From Gaeumannomyces sp. JS-464 (lineage: Eukaryota; Ascomycota; Sordariomycetes; Magnaporthales; Magnaporthaceae): a stretch of 64,000 bases of DNA. Below, piece after piece: positions 24,801-36,847 of the stretch. The stretch spans positions 7,874,001-7,938,000 of the forward strand of contig NGZR01000001.1 of the NCBI GenBank assembly GCA_002197995.1. The letters run 5' to 3'. Within the stretch, counting starts at the first letter, position 1; each line of letters opens with the position of its first letter. Under the pieces are notes generated by a model. It had not been told where the DNA came from and ran no database searches. It saw nothing but the letters and a program-made list of their open reading frames with translations. The translations under genes and the position numbers were made by a program.

Positions 24801-25647
24801 GCGAAGGCTGGAAAACTCAAAAACTACGATCTGAACGAGCGACACGATTTCCTAGCAGACACTGTATGATACGACGGACGGCACGGCGACCAGCATGAGC
24901 TTTCCACACCATATTTTCATAGACGGGAGGGTTAAAATGCCTGTATGGAATTAGACGGTGGTCTTCTCCACGGAGGGCGGCAGCGATGACCATTTAATGT
25001 TTATTGCTTTTATGTTTTACGAGCTTCTTTCGTAGATCATTTGAGGCCTTAGATTAGCCAAACAGCATCATGAGCTTTGTTTGCGATGTTTCCCTTTGCG
25101 GCACGGAGGGCTGAGTGATCGACGCCGGACTGCCAAAGTCTGAAAGATTTTCTGCGGATTTGCCGAATGTTTTTGCAAGGGTAATCATCAGCCTACTAAG
25201 GCATGTTAAAAGCCGGGATCATGACAATCCATGAGTTTAATACGCTAACTAACATGCCCACGCAGCGTGTGATTGATTTCGCGTCTGGCATGGCAGCGAA
25301 AGCAAGGTTTGGAAGTATGCGCCATGATGATGTCACTTACTGTTGATGAGCACTCCTCGTCTCCATAGTGGCTCGGCTGGTTGACATATTGTGAGATTCA
25401 AAGCCTTCACGGTTAGATGTTAGAATTATAGGAACATGCTTCTGCTTACTGAGTTTTGCTCAATCACCAGAGCATACCTATGATGGTGGCGTCTGGTCTT
25501 GGGAGAGAGATGGTCATGTGATGGAAACACGGGTTGTCATTCATGGCTGACAGTGACGGACTCACGACTCGGAGCGACCAGACCACGAAACACACCTTCA
25601 TGTGACGCATCCGCTCACGTGATACCAACATCCACTCCTTGTTGAGA
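24801..25647. other. Intergenic region, 2EXR gene to ARH1
   Basis: About 850 bases, relatively AT-rich, without a gene. No repeat or motif recognised beyond presumed 3' and promoter sequence. Confidence 0.4.
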
Positions 25648-27406
25648 ATGCCCCCTCGGCCAATATTGCGGACGACTCCGCGGCCGTCGGCATGGCGTCG
25701 CAGCACCACGCCTCAACCGGCAAGCCGCGTAGCTTGGGCGCGAAGGCAGTCGCGCACTTCAGCGCGGAACAAGTCGTCGGCGAGGCCGTCCCCACCCCCA
25801 GCCGGCAGTGAGCCCCCGCCCAGCAGCCAACAGCAACCCCCGCTCAGGGATGGCCGACCCTTGCGCATGGCCATCGTCGGCTCCGGCCCGGCCGGGTTCT
25901 ACACCGCGCACCGGGTCATGTCCAAGCTGCAGGACGCCAAGGTTGACATGTACGAGGCCCTCCCCGTCCCCTTCGGCCTCGTCAGGTTCGGCGTCGCCCC
26001 GGACCACCCCGAGGTCAAGAACTGCCAGGCCAGGTTCGACGAGATCGCCAGCTCCCCCAACTTCACGTTCATCGGCAACACGGCGGTCGGCGCGCCCAGC
26101 AGCCACCCGGGCGGCGGGAGCCTCCCGCTTCGTCTCCTGATGCACAACTACGACGCCATCGTGTTCGCCTATGGAGCCGGCCGGGACAGAATGCTGGGGA
26201 TCCCCGGGGAGGACTTGACAGGCGTCCGCTCGGCCCGCCAGTTCGTCGGCTGGTACAACGGCCTTCCGGAGCACGCGGACCTCGACATCGACCTCACGGC
26301 CGGTGAGGAGGCCGTCGTTATAGGCCAGGGCAACGTTGCACTGGACGTGGCCCGAATCCTGCTTACGGACATCGACGTTCTGCACAAGACTGACATTGCC
26401 GAGCATGCCATTGAGGCTCTGTCCCGAAGTCGCATCAAGAGGGTGCACGTTGTCGGTCGTCGTGGTCCAATGCAGGTAAGAAAAAGCGATACAAAATGGC
26501 CGCTTTTTGTTTCACTCAACAGTTTCCCGGGACTAATAATGCTCTATCCAACAGGCTGCTTTCACAATCAAGGAGGCGAGAGAGCTTATGAACCTGCCCA
26601 ACGTGGGTTTTCATGGCGTGGAAGACGGACTTATACCGCCAAATAGAGACGAAATCCAACGACCACTCAGGCGCCTCATGGAGCTTCTCCTGATGGGCTC
26701 CCCTGCTTCTCCAGCTGAGACGCCCAAGTCTTGGTCCTTGGATTTCTGTCTCAGGCCTTTCCAGTTTAGGAGGAGGCAGGACGACCCGACCAGACTCGGG
26801 TCGGTCGAGTTTCAACGAACCATCCTCCGGCATCCTTTTGACCCCGACGCCACCGCGTTCCAAACTCCGGCTACGGGGCCCGTGAAAATACGCACCCCGT
26901 TTGCATTCAAGTCCATAGGCTACCGCGCCGAGCCCTTGTCGGAATTCTTCGATGTAGGTGTTAGTTTTGACGTGCATGCTGGTGTCTTTACTAGCGACCG
27001 CGTCAGCGGTCGCGTCACAAGGTGGATCTCGCAGCAGCAGTGGAAAGAAAACCGTTATGGAAGCCCGGTACAGTACCACTACCCCGGGCTCTACTGCGCC
27101 GGCTGGGTTAAACGCGGTCCAACCGGTGTCATCGCCTCGACGATGCAGGACGCCTTCACCACCGCCGACACCATCCTGGAGGACTGGCAGACCGGCGCAG
27201 AGTTCCTGTCGTTTGATGGTCATGACAGCACTCCCCGCCCGGGGTGGGACGCCATCTCACACCTCGAGTCCGCAGCCAAAGCGAAGGTCGTGAGCTGGGA
27301 GGACTGGCACAAGATTGACCAGGTCGAGAAGGAGAGGGGCCGATTGAAGGGCAAGGAGCGGGAAAAGCTGCTGACGGCGTCGGAAATGCTGTCCGTGCTT
27401 TCGTAA
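25648..27406 (+). CDS. ARH1: Mitochondrial NADPH:adrenodoxin (ferredoxin) reductase
   Basis: FAD enzyme passing electrons from NADPH to mitochondrial ferredoxin for Fe-S cluster and haem A synthesis. N-terminus (MPPRPILRTTPRPSAWRRST) is Arg-rich with few acids, as in a matrix presequence. FAD motif IVGSGPAGFYTAHRVMSKLQ at residues 76-95, VRFGVAPDHPEVKNCQARFD, NADP motif VVIGQGNVALDVARILLTD, VHVVGRRGPMQ and the C-terminal GWVKRGPTGVIASTM. Two exons, 25648-26475 and 26555-27406 (donor GTAAGA), 559 residues, no frame break. It converges on ETF-alpha with stops about 150 bp apart. Confidence 0.96.
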
Positions 27407-27559
27407 CAAGCCATCTAGTGCTGTGAGGTAGGGCAACAGTCCATGGGGAACAGGTTTACAGGGTTTCATGTCTAGGTATTTTAGATTTTTCTCTTGCGGG
27501 CGAACCGATCGAACCCAAACATCAAAGTCGTCGTACAAGCGTGTGAAGAACTTCGCCAA

Positions 27560-28694
27560 TTATGACGACTCTTTGAGCTTCTCCGTCAGTTCCGGCACCT
27601 TGTCGAACAGATCGCCGACCAGTCCCACGTCAGCCACCTGGAAGATAGGGGCTTCGGGGTCCTTGTTGATGGCCGCAATTACTTTGCTGTCCTTCATGCC
27701 TGCCAAGTGCTGGATGGCGCCCGAGATGCCGACGGCCATGTACAGCCGCGGCGCTACGACCTTGCCCGTCTGCCCGACCTGCAGGCTGTTGTCGGCGTAC
27801 CCGCTGTCGACAGCGGCCCGGGAGGCGCCCACGGCGGCGCCCAGTGCGTCCGCGAGCGGCAGCATGATCTTGTCAAAGTCCTCCTTGGACTTGAGCCCGC
27901 GCCCGCCCGATACGACCCTGCCGGCGGTCGCGAGGTCCGGCCTGTCCGACTTGGCCAGGTCCTCCGACACCCACTCGGTCAGGCTCTCTGCCTTGGGGTC
28001 GGCACCATCCTCGACCGCGGCCGATCCCGAGCCGGGCGCGGAGTCGGCGGAGGAGAAGGCCGTGCCGCGGATTGTGATGACCTTGACCGAGTCCGTCGAC
28101 TGGACTGTCGCGATCGCGTTGCCGGCGTAGATTGGCCTGACAAAAGTGTCCTCGCTTTCGACGGACGTGATGTCGGATATTTGTTGCGAGTCGAGGAGGG
28201 CCGCAACACGGGGCATCACGCTCTTGCCGAAGGCCGTGTGACCCGCAATCACATGTGTATAACCCCCCTTCTTGATGTTTTCAACGAGTAGCGGGGCATA
28301 GTTCTCCGGGAGACCCTGGAAGTCGAATATCATTTAGCTCCCAAACAAAAAATAAAAACATAACAAGAACCGGGACAGCCGTATGTTCCTATCCCACCTT
28401 TTCGTATGCGCTGCTCTCGATCACCAAGACCTTTTCTAACCCCTCGACCTTGGCAGCCTCCTCGGCGGCCCCCCTGGCGCTAGCCCCAGCGACAATGGCG
28501 TGGACGGGCCCTCCCAGTTTCTTAGCGGCCGTGACGGCGCTCAGAGAGCCGGTGTTGAGCTTCCCGTCTCTTTGCTCGAGGACGGCGAGGCTCGAAAGTA
28601 ACCTTTGGAGGCTGCAGGAGGTAGTTGTGAATGCCGGGCGGGCCAGGTTTCCTCGAGCCTGTCTGAGGACAGCTCTGCGCGCGACCGACAGCAT
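27560..28694 (-). CDS. ETFA: Electron transfer flavoprotein subunit alpha, mitochondrial
   Basis: Accepts electrons from acyl-CoA and other dehydrogenases in the matrix and passes them to ETF-QO. N-terminus [20 protein letters not shown] is a typical presequence. The C-terminal FAD-binding domain is intact: [80 protein letters not shown] and [16 protein letters not shown]. Two exons: 28694-28398 and 28315-27560 (donor GTGGGA, acceptor TTCCAG, phase 0), 350 residues. Frame is clean. Neighbour ARH1 is another mitochondrial flavoprotein. Confidence 0.97.
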
Positions 28695-29355
28695 CGTGGT
28701 GCCCCGCGGTTCGAATCTGACAGCGGATTTGTTGACGATTGGTTCGGGCTCTCACGGTCAGCAATTGAGGTCGTCGCAATTTGAGGTGGGTGAGGGAGGA
28801 GCTGGCTGAGGAAGCGTCATCGGCCTTGTGGCCCACAGGCGACGGCGGAGGATCTGGACGGCATTGAGGCCTGGGGCCCCCCTGTCCCCTTCCGAGGTTA
28901 GCCGGCATGCCGGGCCACCTGCAGTGGAAATGGTGCCAGGTGGTAGTGGCCAATCAGACCGAATCAATGGACCCACCATGAGAGAGGTTGGCGGGCCCGT
29001 TGGTTTGAATGTCGGCCTGATTTCACAGGCAGCAACCAGTCGCAAATTTCCAGCCAGAAGCAGGACACCTCCAGCCAGACCGAACGCGCGCTTGCTTCGT
29101 GGATCCCAAGCCAATGCAAAATCGCGTCTAACAAATCTCGACAAGGCGTCGGCGCATCAACCGAGCGCCCTTGAAAAGCCGCAACGCTCGAGTCTATGAT
29201 ATTCGACGTTCGAATTTTGCCACAGTCGCACTGGGATATTTGATTGCTGCCTGTTATCCTAGATCTGCGCCTTTTCGCTTGTTGACGGACGCGGACCCCG
29301 TTCGCAAAGCTTTCCACCCCCAGACACCTTGCCTCCCTGAGGCGCATCCACCACC
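28695..29355. promoter_or_regulatory. Divergent promoter region, ETFA and RSC8
   Basis: 660 bases between divergent genes. No additional gene. A GGTTCGAATC string near 28709 resembles a tRNA T-loop, but the flanks do not form a T-stem. Confidence 0.45.
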
Positions 29356-31682
29356 ATGGACGAGTCCGCGAACTATGGCAGTCCCGTCAATGGCGCATCG
29401 CCAAACAGCAATCCCATCCTTGCGCAACCGCCCCTGGAGCCAGAGACTTCCTCGACCGCGCCCAAGCCGACCGAAGGTACATCACCGAATCCCAGTTTGT
29501 CAATCACAGTCGCGCTCGCACTGGCATTGCTTTCTTTGCTGCTTGGTTTCTATATCCATTGCTCAACCTCCGTCTAACCCTCGCCTTTAGATGTGCAAAT
29601 GGGCGATGGAGCTTCCGGTGATCCCGTCATCAAGCAGGACAACACCACACCTGCGCCCCTGTCGTGTCGGAAACAGCCCTCGATGCGCCCGAAGGACCCC
29701 CCGCCGAGACGACTGCTCCTCGCGAGGACGAGGAGATGAGGGATGGGCAGGGGGCCCAGGAGGGCGCCGGTGATACCCAAGCCAAGCCGAGCGAGGGGGC
29801 CGATGATGCAGGCCAGGAAGGAAAGACCAAGGAGGCGGTCGAGAACGCCGCGCGGGAGCATCTCATCTCGCAAACCCACGCCATCGTTCTCCCCAGCTAT
29901 GCGGTCTGGTTCGACATGAACGCTATCAACAGCATCGAGAGGAAAGCCCTGCCCGAGTTCTTCAACAACCGCAACCGCAGCAAGACGCCCGCTGTCTACA
30001 AGGACTACCGCGACTTCATGGTCAACACCTACCGCCTCAATCCCGCCGAGTACCTCACCGTCACCGCCTGTAGGCGCAACTTGGCTGGCGACGTGTGCGC
30101 AATCATGAGGGTCCACGCCTTCCTGGAGCAATGGGGATTGATCAACTACCAGGTAAGATTGTATTGCGTCGATGCAGTTGACGGGGCCAACCGCCTGCGG
30201 TGGGAGCAATCAAGATCCGTGTTAACATCGAGTTTGTTGTTGATCAGGTCGATGCTGAGCAGAGGCCATCCCACGTCGGACCTCCGTTCACCGGTCATTT
30301 CCGCGTCATCTGTGACACTCCCAGGGGACTGCAACCATGGCAGCCCTCTGCCGAGTCCACCGTTTCCGCTGGGAAGCCAAACGGTCAGACGGACGCCAAG
30401 GCTGTTGCCACACCAGCGCCCAAGACCGAGTTGAACCTGGAGGTCGGCCGGAACATATACGAGGCCAACGCGAAGGGAACGAAGCTTAGCTCTACCGAAA
30501 ACAAGACTAACGGCGAGGCGCCGACTACTAACGGAACCCCGAGCGCCGGCTCTGGCACCGACGGCCTTACGAAGGCGCCGGTGACCAAGGTCCACTGCAC
30601 CCACTGTGGTTCGGACTGCACGAGGGTCTACTTCCACAAGCCGCAGGTCGACGGCGGTGCCAACACCGCGAGGCGTGACCTGTGCCCGGACTGCTTCCTG
30701 AACGCTCGTACCGACAGCAAGGACAGCAACACGAGCTACGTCAGGATGGAGAACAATGCCTACCCTCCCATTGTGGACCGGGACGTTCCGTGGACCGACG
30801 AAGAGACCATCAGACTGCTCGAGGCGCTCCAGAAGTACGACGAGGACTGGGGCGAGATCTCGGCCCACGTCGGCACCCGGACTCGGGAAGAATGCGCCCC
30901 CACTTCCTGCAGCTGGACATCGAGGACAAGTATCTCGAAACAGAGCCTCTCAACGTTCCGATAGGCATGCAGATGCTCGGATCCGGAAAGCACCTGCCCT
31001 TTACACAAGCAGAGAACCCGGTCATGTCTGTGGTGGCATTCCTCGCCACCCTGGCAGATCCGGCCACGGCAGCATCCGCATCCGGACGCACATTTGAGAG
31101 CTGACCAAGAGCCTCCGGAAGAAGCTGGAGATCAGCGGGGGCGACTCGCAGGCGAACGTGAAAGGGAAGGAGAAGGACGGGGATAGCATGGATGTCGATG
31201 TCCAGCAGGAGACGACCACCACAACCATGACAACCACCACGACCACTACGACAACTAAGACCACGCTCAACGAGCTGTCGGGCATCCCGCTTGCTGCCGT
31301 CGGTGCCCGGGCCGGCGCTCTTGCCTCGCATGAGGAGCGGGAGATGACGCGTCTAGTGTCCGCGGCGGTCAACATAACATTGCAGAAGGTGGACATGAAG
31401 CTGAAGTTCTTCAATGACATGGAGGCAATCCTCCAGGCAGAGAGGCGCGAGCTGGAGCGGGCGCGTCAACAGCTTTACCTCGATAGGCTGGCCTTCCGAC
31501 GCAAGGTGCGCGAAGTGCAAGAGGGCCTCGAGGCGGCCGTGGCGGTAGGCGGAGAACAGGGAGCTCGCATGGCCCAAGAAATGTCACTCGACAATCCGCG
31601 ACTCAGCTTTCAGCCCGCGCCCGATGCCAGCACTATCCAACCATTGGGCGCCGAGGGTCCAGTCAAGACGTTCGAGGCTTAG
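29356..31682 (+). CDS. RSC8: SWIRM/SANT chromatin-remodelling subunit, RSC8/SWI3 family
   Basis: Core scaffold of the RSC or SWI/SNF remodeller. Order: acidic/proline N-terminus; SWIRM domain ([20 protein letters not shown] ... [20 protein letters not shown]); ZZ-like zinc finger [14 protein letters not shown] ... DLCPDCF; SANT domain [20 protein letters not shown] ... [14 protein letters not shown]; and a C-terminal coiled coil ([20 protein letters not shown]). Exons: 29356-29476, 29591-30152 and 30248-31682. Three frame breaks: near 29654, in the C run 30897-30901, and near 31100; each needs one base restored and the protein continues as the same family. A Thr-rich stretch occurs at 31210-31260. 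Confidence 0.93.
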
Positions 31683-33859
31683 GAGCAGAATGTCTTCCAG
31701 AGACAACCACATGGATACAGAATGGGCTGAGAAGAAAGGGTTCTAATGTGTACCCCTGATCCTGGACGATTAGCGCGAGCTTTCGTCACAGAGCTTTTGG
31801 GGCGGGACGGGAGCCCCTTTTCAGGGACAGTTGGTGAATTATCCGGAGTCATTCGGGGTTCATATGGCGGACGTGTTTGTATTGTTACAGCGGAAATCGG
31901 GCTTTTTACCACCAAGGGGCAAGGGGAAATATGCTTTTCTGTTTTTTAGTCTTCCTTCTTTTTCGTGGTACTTCTCTTCCTTATACATGCGCTTCAAATA
32001 ATGGCTGGCGTTCAGCAGCCCGGAAACGAAATCGAGACGTCTTTGAATATCTTAATAGCATCTCCATCCATAGGTATCTCTGAGGCCGTCTTGAGTAGCG
32101 ACATTGAACATCTCTGTTGATGACTGTTGACTGCAACATCTTCCCGGATGCGTTCGATGCCAGAACCGTAACCACGCATTCTGGCCGAGAAGCCTCTCGG
32201 AAGCCCGGCGAAACGAACGCTGACCACGTGGCTGACAAGAAACGAAGACAAGCAAGCATGGAAACGGTGCACTCGAGATGAGACAAGGTACGGAAGATTC
32301 CCCGTCCGCCCGGCTCTCGATTAGATGGAACGTCTGCAGTCTATGCGCCGAGCCATTGAGATAGTCTCGCGCTTAGGCAAAGACGATGTGCTTCATATCA
32401 GCCCCCAAGATATGCCTGCACATGGTCTCCTTACTAGTGCCAATAGAGAAAAATCTGGATCTTGCATCCCGTGCAAGCTACCTAAGCGCTTGGTGGTGTG
32501 AGGTACCTACCTAGGTATCTCTAGGTGGTGTTCTAACATTGATTGATCCTCCTCGTGCCTCATTTATTATTTCCTCTCCACTAAATCTCATATTTCCCAC
32601 ACACCCTTATTCTTTCAGCCCACACCCACCCAATCGTCATTATCACCAGACAGAGAATGAGCGAATTCTGTGCCGTGTTTTCGCAGAGGTACAATTCGTC
32701 AACAGCTGGCCTGCCCCTGTCGGCTGACCCCAGCGGCAACCGGGGCTACTAGGATGTGTGTGGTGCGGGAAAAACGTTTGGGGTATGGATGGGGACTGGA
32801 GGATGGAGCCCGGCTCCTGGGGGGTCATGACGGTTGAATTGTACCTCGGCTGGAGGGGCGGCGAGTGCTCGGGCCAGCGCAAGCTAAGCCGAGCTATGCA
32901 CCTCGATCGATTTGATCCACATTGGACGCCTCGCCACATCCGGCCGACACTGCACTGGCCCTCTCGGCCTCTCACGAGGGCTGAGCAGTGCAGGTGAGAT
33001 TTGGGGGCACGGAGCGAGATGACGGGCAGCCGGTTCGTGACAATTTCACCTGTGAGCTCGGTCGGGCAAGCGGCCGCGCGGACGAGGCCAGAGAGCAGAC
33101 GGAGGAAGGAAGGGATGACCTGCCTTGTGCCTTGGGTCAATGGGCGATAGGGGCGTCCAATGGCCAGCGAATAAAAAGTGCCACACACGGCTTCCTGGGC
33201 CAGCCTCGGCACACGTCTCAATGTCTCGTCCCCATTCTCCAGATTTCCCACCGCACCGCTCCCAGATCCCCTCACAGCAACACCGCCAGCAAACCTCAGC
33301 CAGGGCGCGTCGGGCCGGCCGCACAGAGCAGCGAGTCAATTCGGCAGATTCGGTTGCAACACAGCGACCTCCCCCCAGCAGGCTGCTGTCCCCACCTGGT
33401 CCCCCGGCTTCTCCAGCGGCACCGTGTTTTATATCCCTACAATACGTAGCTCCGCCCTCGCCCGCTGCTAGAAAAAGGACACCCAAGGCCACACTACCGC
33501 AGCCATGTTGGCCGCCATTGCGAGAACCGAGTCTAGGACAGCTCCCATGCTGATAAAAAGAAGCCGCCAATTCGGCCTCCCTCTGGTGCGTACTTCCCCG
33601 ATTTGAGCCTGTTCCTTTCGCCCGGCCAGTTTTGCTTTTATCCTGTGCTTTTTTATTTTATTATTATTATTTATTTCCGCCTTTTTTTCAGGCCAACGTG
33701 CCAGCGTGACCCCTCTGCCCCTGCGGTGCTGCCGCCATTGCATCCTAGCTTGGCGTCGCGCGCCGCCCATCACATGCCAATAAACCGTTGTTGCTGACTT
33801 GCGGCCGCGGTTTTCTACTCGTCGCAACCGCGCAGCAGAGATATAACCAGAGGATCACA
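31683..33859. other. Long upstream region of CAT2
   Basis: About 2.2 kb with no complete gene supported. It carries a palindromic GTACCTACCTAGGTA cluster at 32503-32517, pyrimidine-rich leader sequence, and a short open exon at 33505-33585 (MLAAIARTESRTAPMLIKRS, then a GTGCGT donor). That exon has presequence character but I found no in-frame acceptor for it. Confidence 0.45.
32503..32527. repeat. TACCTAGGTA-type palindromic cluster
   Basis: GTACCTACCTAGGTA followed by a second CTAGGTGG, in the long spacer upstream of CAT2. It shares TACCTACCTAGGTA with the right border of the element at 59791-60070. Confidence 0.6.
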
Positions 33860-35974
33860 ATGGCTTCAGCAAGCCGACGGAGCAGCAGTACCAGCAGCTC
33901 CTCTCTCCTAGCAGGTCCGTAATTACCCCTGGTCCGAGGTAGAACACGGGAAGACACGAGCCCAAGGATAATACGGCGGGGGCGAGCGAGAGTCCTTGCA
34001 AAACACACACTCTGCAGCCACCTGCAGAGCTGCCTATCACAGACTCCTGGAATTCGCGCAGACATGACCGCGGCTAACAGGGAATCGCCTCTGCCTGCAG
34101 GCTATGTGGAGGACAAGTCCAAAGGAGCGATGCTCCGCTTTCAGGACTCGCTGCCGCGGCTCCCCGTGCCGACGCTCGAGGAGACGGCGAGCCGCTATCT
34201 GCGGACCCTGAAGCCGATCCTGTCGAAGGCCGAGCTGGAGAGCAGCACCAAGGCCGTGCAGGAGTTCATCAAGCCGGGCGGCGCGGGCGCCAAGCTGCAG
34301 GAGAAGCTGGTGGCCCGCCGCGAGGACCCCAAGCACCGCAACTGGCTGTACGAGTGGTGGAACGACGCTGCGTATCTTTCGTACCGCGACCCCGTCGTGC
34401 CCTACGTCAGCTACTTTTACTCACACCGCGATGACCGCCGACGCCGCGACCCGGCCAAGCGCGCCGCCGCCATCACCAACGGCCGCCCTCGAGTTCAAGA
34501 AGCAGGTCGACACGGGCAGCCTCGAGCCGGAATACATGAAGAAGCTGCCCATCTGCATGGACAGCTACAAGTGGATGTTCAATGCTTCGCGCGTCGCCGC
34601 AAAGCCCGCCGACCACCCCATCAAGTTCGACCCCGCCCAGCACAAGTACGTCATTGCCATCCGCAAGAACCGCTTCTACAAGATCGAGCATGAGATCGGC
34701 GGCAGGCAGCTGAACACGTCGGAGCTCGAGGCCCAGTTCCGCCGCGTCTACCAGCTCGCCGACCAGGAGGCCGCCGCTCGTGGCCCTGCCATCGGCGCCC
34801 TAACCTCGGAGAACCGTGACATCTGGACCGATGCCCGTGCCACGCTCCTGGCCGCGGGTCCCGGCAACGCCGCGGCGCTCGAGGCGCTCGAGGCGTCCTC
34901 CTTCATGGTCTGCCTCGACGACGCCAGCCCCGTAACGCTCGAGGAGCGCGCTCACGCCTACTGGCACGGCGACGGCCAGAACCGCTGGTACGACAAGCCG
35001 CTGCAGTTCATCGTCAACGACAACGGCACGTCGGGCTTCATGGGCGAGCACAGCATGATGGACGGCACCCCGACCCACAGGCTGAACGACTTCGTCAACG
35101 ACGTCATCTTCAACAACAAGCTGGACTTCTCGGACCCGGCCGTCCGCTCCGGCCTGCCCGAGCCTGCCCAGATCAAGTTCGCCGTCAATGAGCAGCTGCA
35201 GGGCGAGATTGACCGGGCCACGCGCGACTTCGCCGCCGTCATCGGCCAGCACGAGCTCGCCGTGCAGGCCTATCAGGGCTACGGCAAGGGCCTCATCAAG
35301 AAGTTTCGCTGCTCGCCCGACGCCTACGTGCAGATGGTGATCCAGCTGGCCTACCACAAGATGTACGGCAAGAACAGGCCCACGTACGAGTCGGCCGCCA
35401 CGCGCCGCTTCCAGCAGGGCCGCACCGAGACGTGCCGCTCCGTCAGCGAGGCCAGCGTGGCCTGGTGCGCAGTCATGGCGGACCCGCACGCCGCCGACGC
35501 CGACAAGGTGAAGCTGTTCCGTGCCGCAATCGACTCGCACCTCGAGTACATCGCGGCCGCCTCGGACGGCAAGGGCGTCGACCGCCATCTGTTTGGGCTC
35601 AAGCACCTGCTCGAGCCCGGCCAGGAGGTCCCCGCCATCTACCAGGACCCGGCCTACGCCTACTCGAGCAGCTGGTACCTGTCCACCTCCCAGCTGAGCT
35701 CCGAGTACTTCAACGGCTACGGTTGGAGTCAGGTCATTGACGGCGGCTTCGGCATCGCCTACATGATCAACGAGAATAGGTGAGTCTCTGTCCAAATGTA
35801 CCGCACCTGGAAACCTTGCAATTTGCTAATCATTCTTTCGTAAACAGCATCAACTTTAACATTGTCTCTAAGGGTCTGGGCAGCCAAAAGATGAGCTACT
35901 ACCTCAACGAGGCTGCCGGCGACATGAGGGACCTGCTTGCGCCCACCCTCGAGGCGCCCAAGGCCAAGCTCTAA
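33860..35974 (+). CDS. CAT2: Carnitine O-acetyltransferase, predicted dual mitochondrial/peroxisomal
   Basis: Transfers acetyl groups between CoA and carnitine for acetyl-unit shuttling. Seen: DSLPRLPVPTLEETASRYLR, ICMDSYKWMFNASRV, FMVCLDDASPVTLEERAHAY, the catalytic His in GFMGEHSMMDGTPTHRL, the CoA/carnitine region FRCSPDAYVQMVIQLAYHKM, and SEYFNGYGWSQVIDGGFGIA. It ends ...APKAKL; AKL is a type-1 peroxisomal signal. Exon 33860-33914 (MASASRRSSSTSSSSLLA) splices in phase to 34101 and looks like a mitochondrial presequence; an in-frame ATG at 34064, inside that intron, would give a form without it. Last intron is 35780-35847. One extra base near 34478 breaks the frame. Confidence 0.95.
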
Positions 35975-36847
35975 AGCATTTGAGTGGGCATGGATGGGGG
36001 TTGCTGAGAAAGAAGCAGTCCTCTTTCAATTTGTCTTTTGTGTGCTCTAGATCTGTACCCACGCGATCGATTTTGTTTGGATTATGGTGGGACAAAAGCC
36101 GGGATTTGATTGAGAGTGGCTCAGGGGCATCCATTCTAGCATGTTGTCTTGGCTTGCCAATTAGATGGCGAGATTTTGCATTGGTTTATTCCTTCCATCA
36201 TCAACTTCTTGCGCTTAAGCTACTCTCGATACTGAGAGCTTATCCTTTCCATTCTCTTTGTCATACCTACTTAGATCACAGATGTTGCGTTATTCTGCTT
36301 GAGCTGCTGCATTTTGGCTAGCATGAGATGGAGACGGGTGGTTTGCAGCACTAGCATCTTGTACGATAGCAAGGTGTTGTTGGCTGGGCATGAGCAAACA
36401 GTCATATGGGTTGGTTTTAGAACAGGGCGAGATATTAAATCCAGGTGGCTGTCTGACAGCAGGCAACAAACTTGAATCGAAAGGGAGCATCTATTGGAGA
36501 ATGTTGGAAGAAACTTATATGCGGCATCTTCAAGACGCCTGCGGGATAATATTAGAGTGATAAAAAAAAGGGGGGTATTTTCCACTCCACAATGCAGGAA
36601 CCAGTAGCGTAAGATAATACACTAAAACCTACGGGTGTCGATACAGGGGTTAAGAATTAGAGACAAAGAGATCGCTAGGCACACAGCGTAAGTAGAGCAT
36701 TGGGACAGAACTCGGAGATCCAAAGGATACGCTGGGGCTGGACGAATAAATTCACATCACCTCCTACGTCTTGTCTCAATTTTGCTTTCTCTGCTTCTCG
36801 TAGCTGATCGACACACAACACAACACAACACGAGTGCGTTCCACCCA
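35975..36847. other. Convergent 3' region, CAT2 and CAP
   Basis: About 870 AT-richer bases without a gene. If the CAP frame is taken literally, its open frame continues through part of this region to 36675. Confidence 0.4.

Noticed and set aside
25759..26448. 229-codon minus-strand open frame opposite ARH1
   Set aside because: Shadow of a conserved coding exon; no independent protein character.
28700..28730. Possible tRNA (GGTTCGAATC T-loop string)
   Set aside because: Flanking bases do not pair into a five-base T-stem and no cloverleaf arms were found; it lies in the ETFA upstream region.
29521..29577. Hydrophobic segment suggesting a membrane anchor on RSC8
   Set aside because: It lies inside the first intron (29477-29590); GTACAT...TTTAG splicing restores the RSC8 reading frame.
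34800..35795. 331-codon minus-strand open frame opposite CAT2
   Set aside because: Antisense shadow of a GC-rich, strongly biased coding region; CAT2 on the plus strand explains it.
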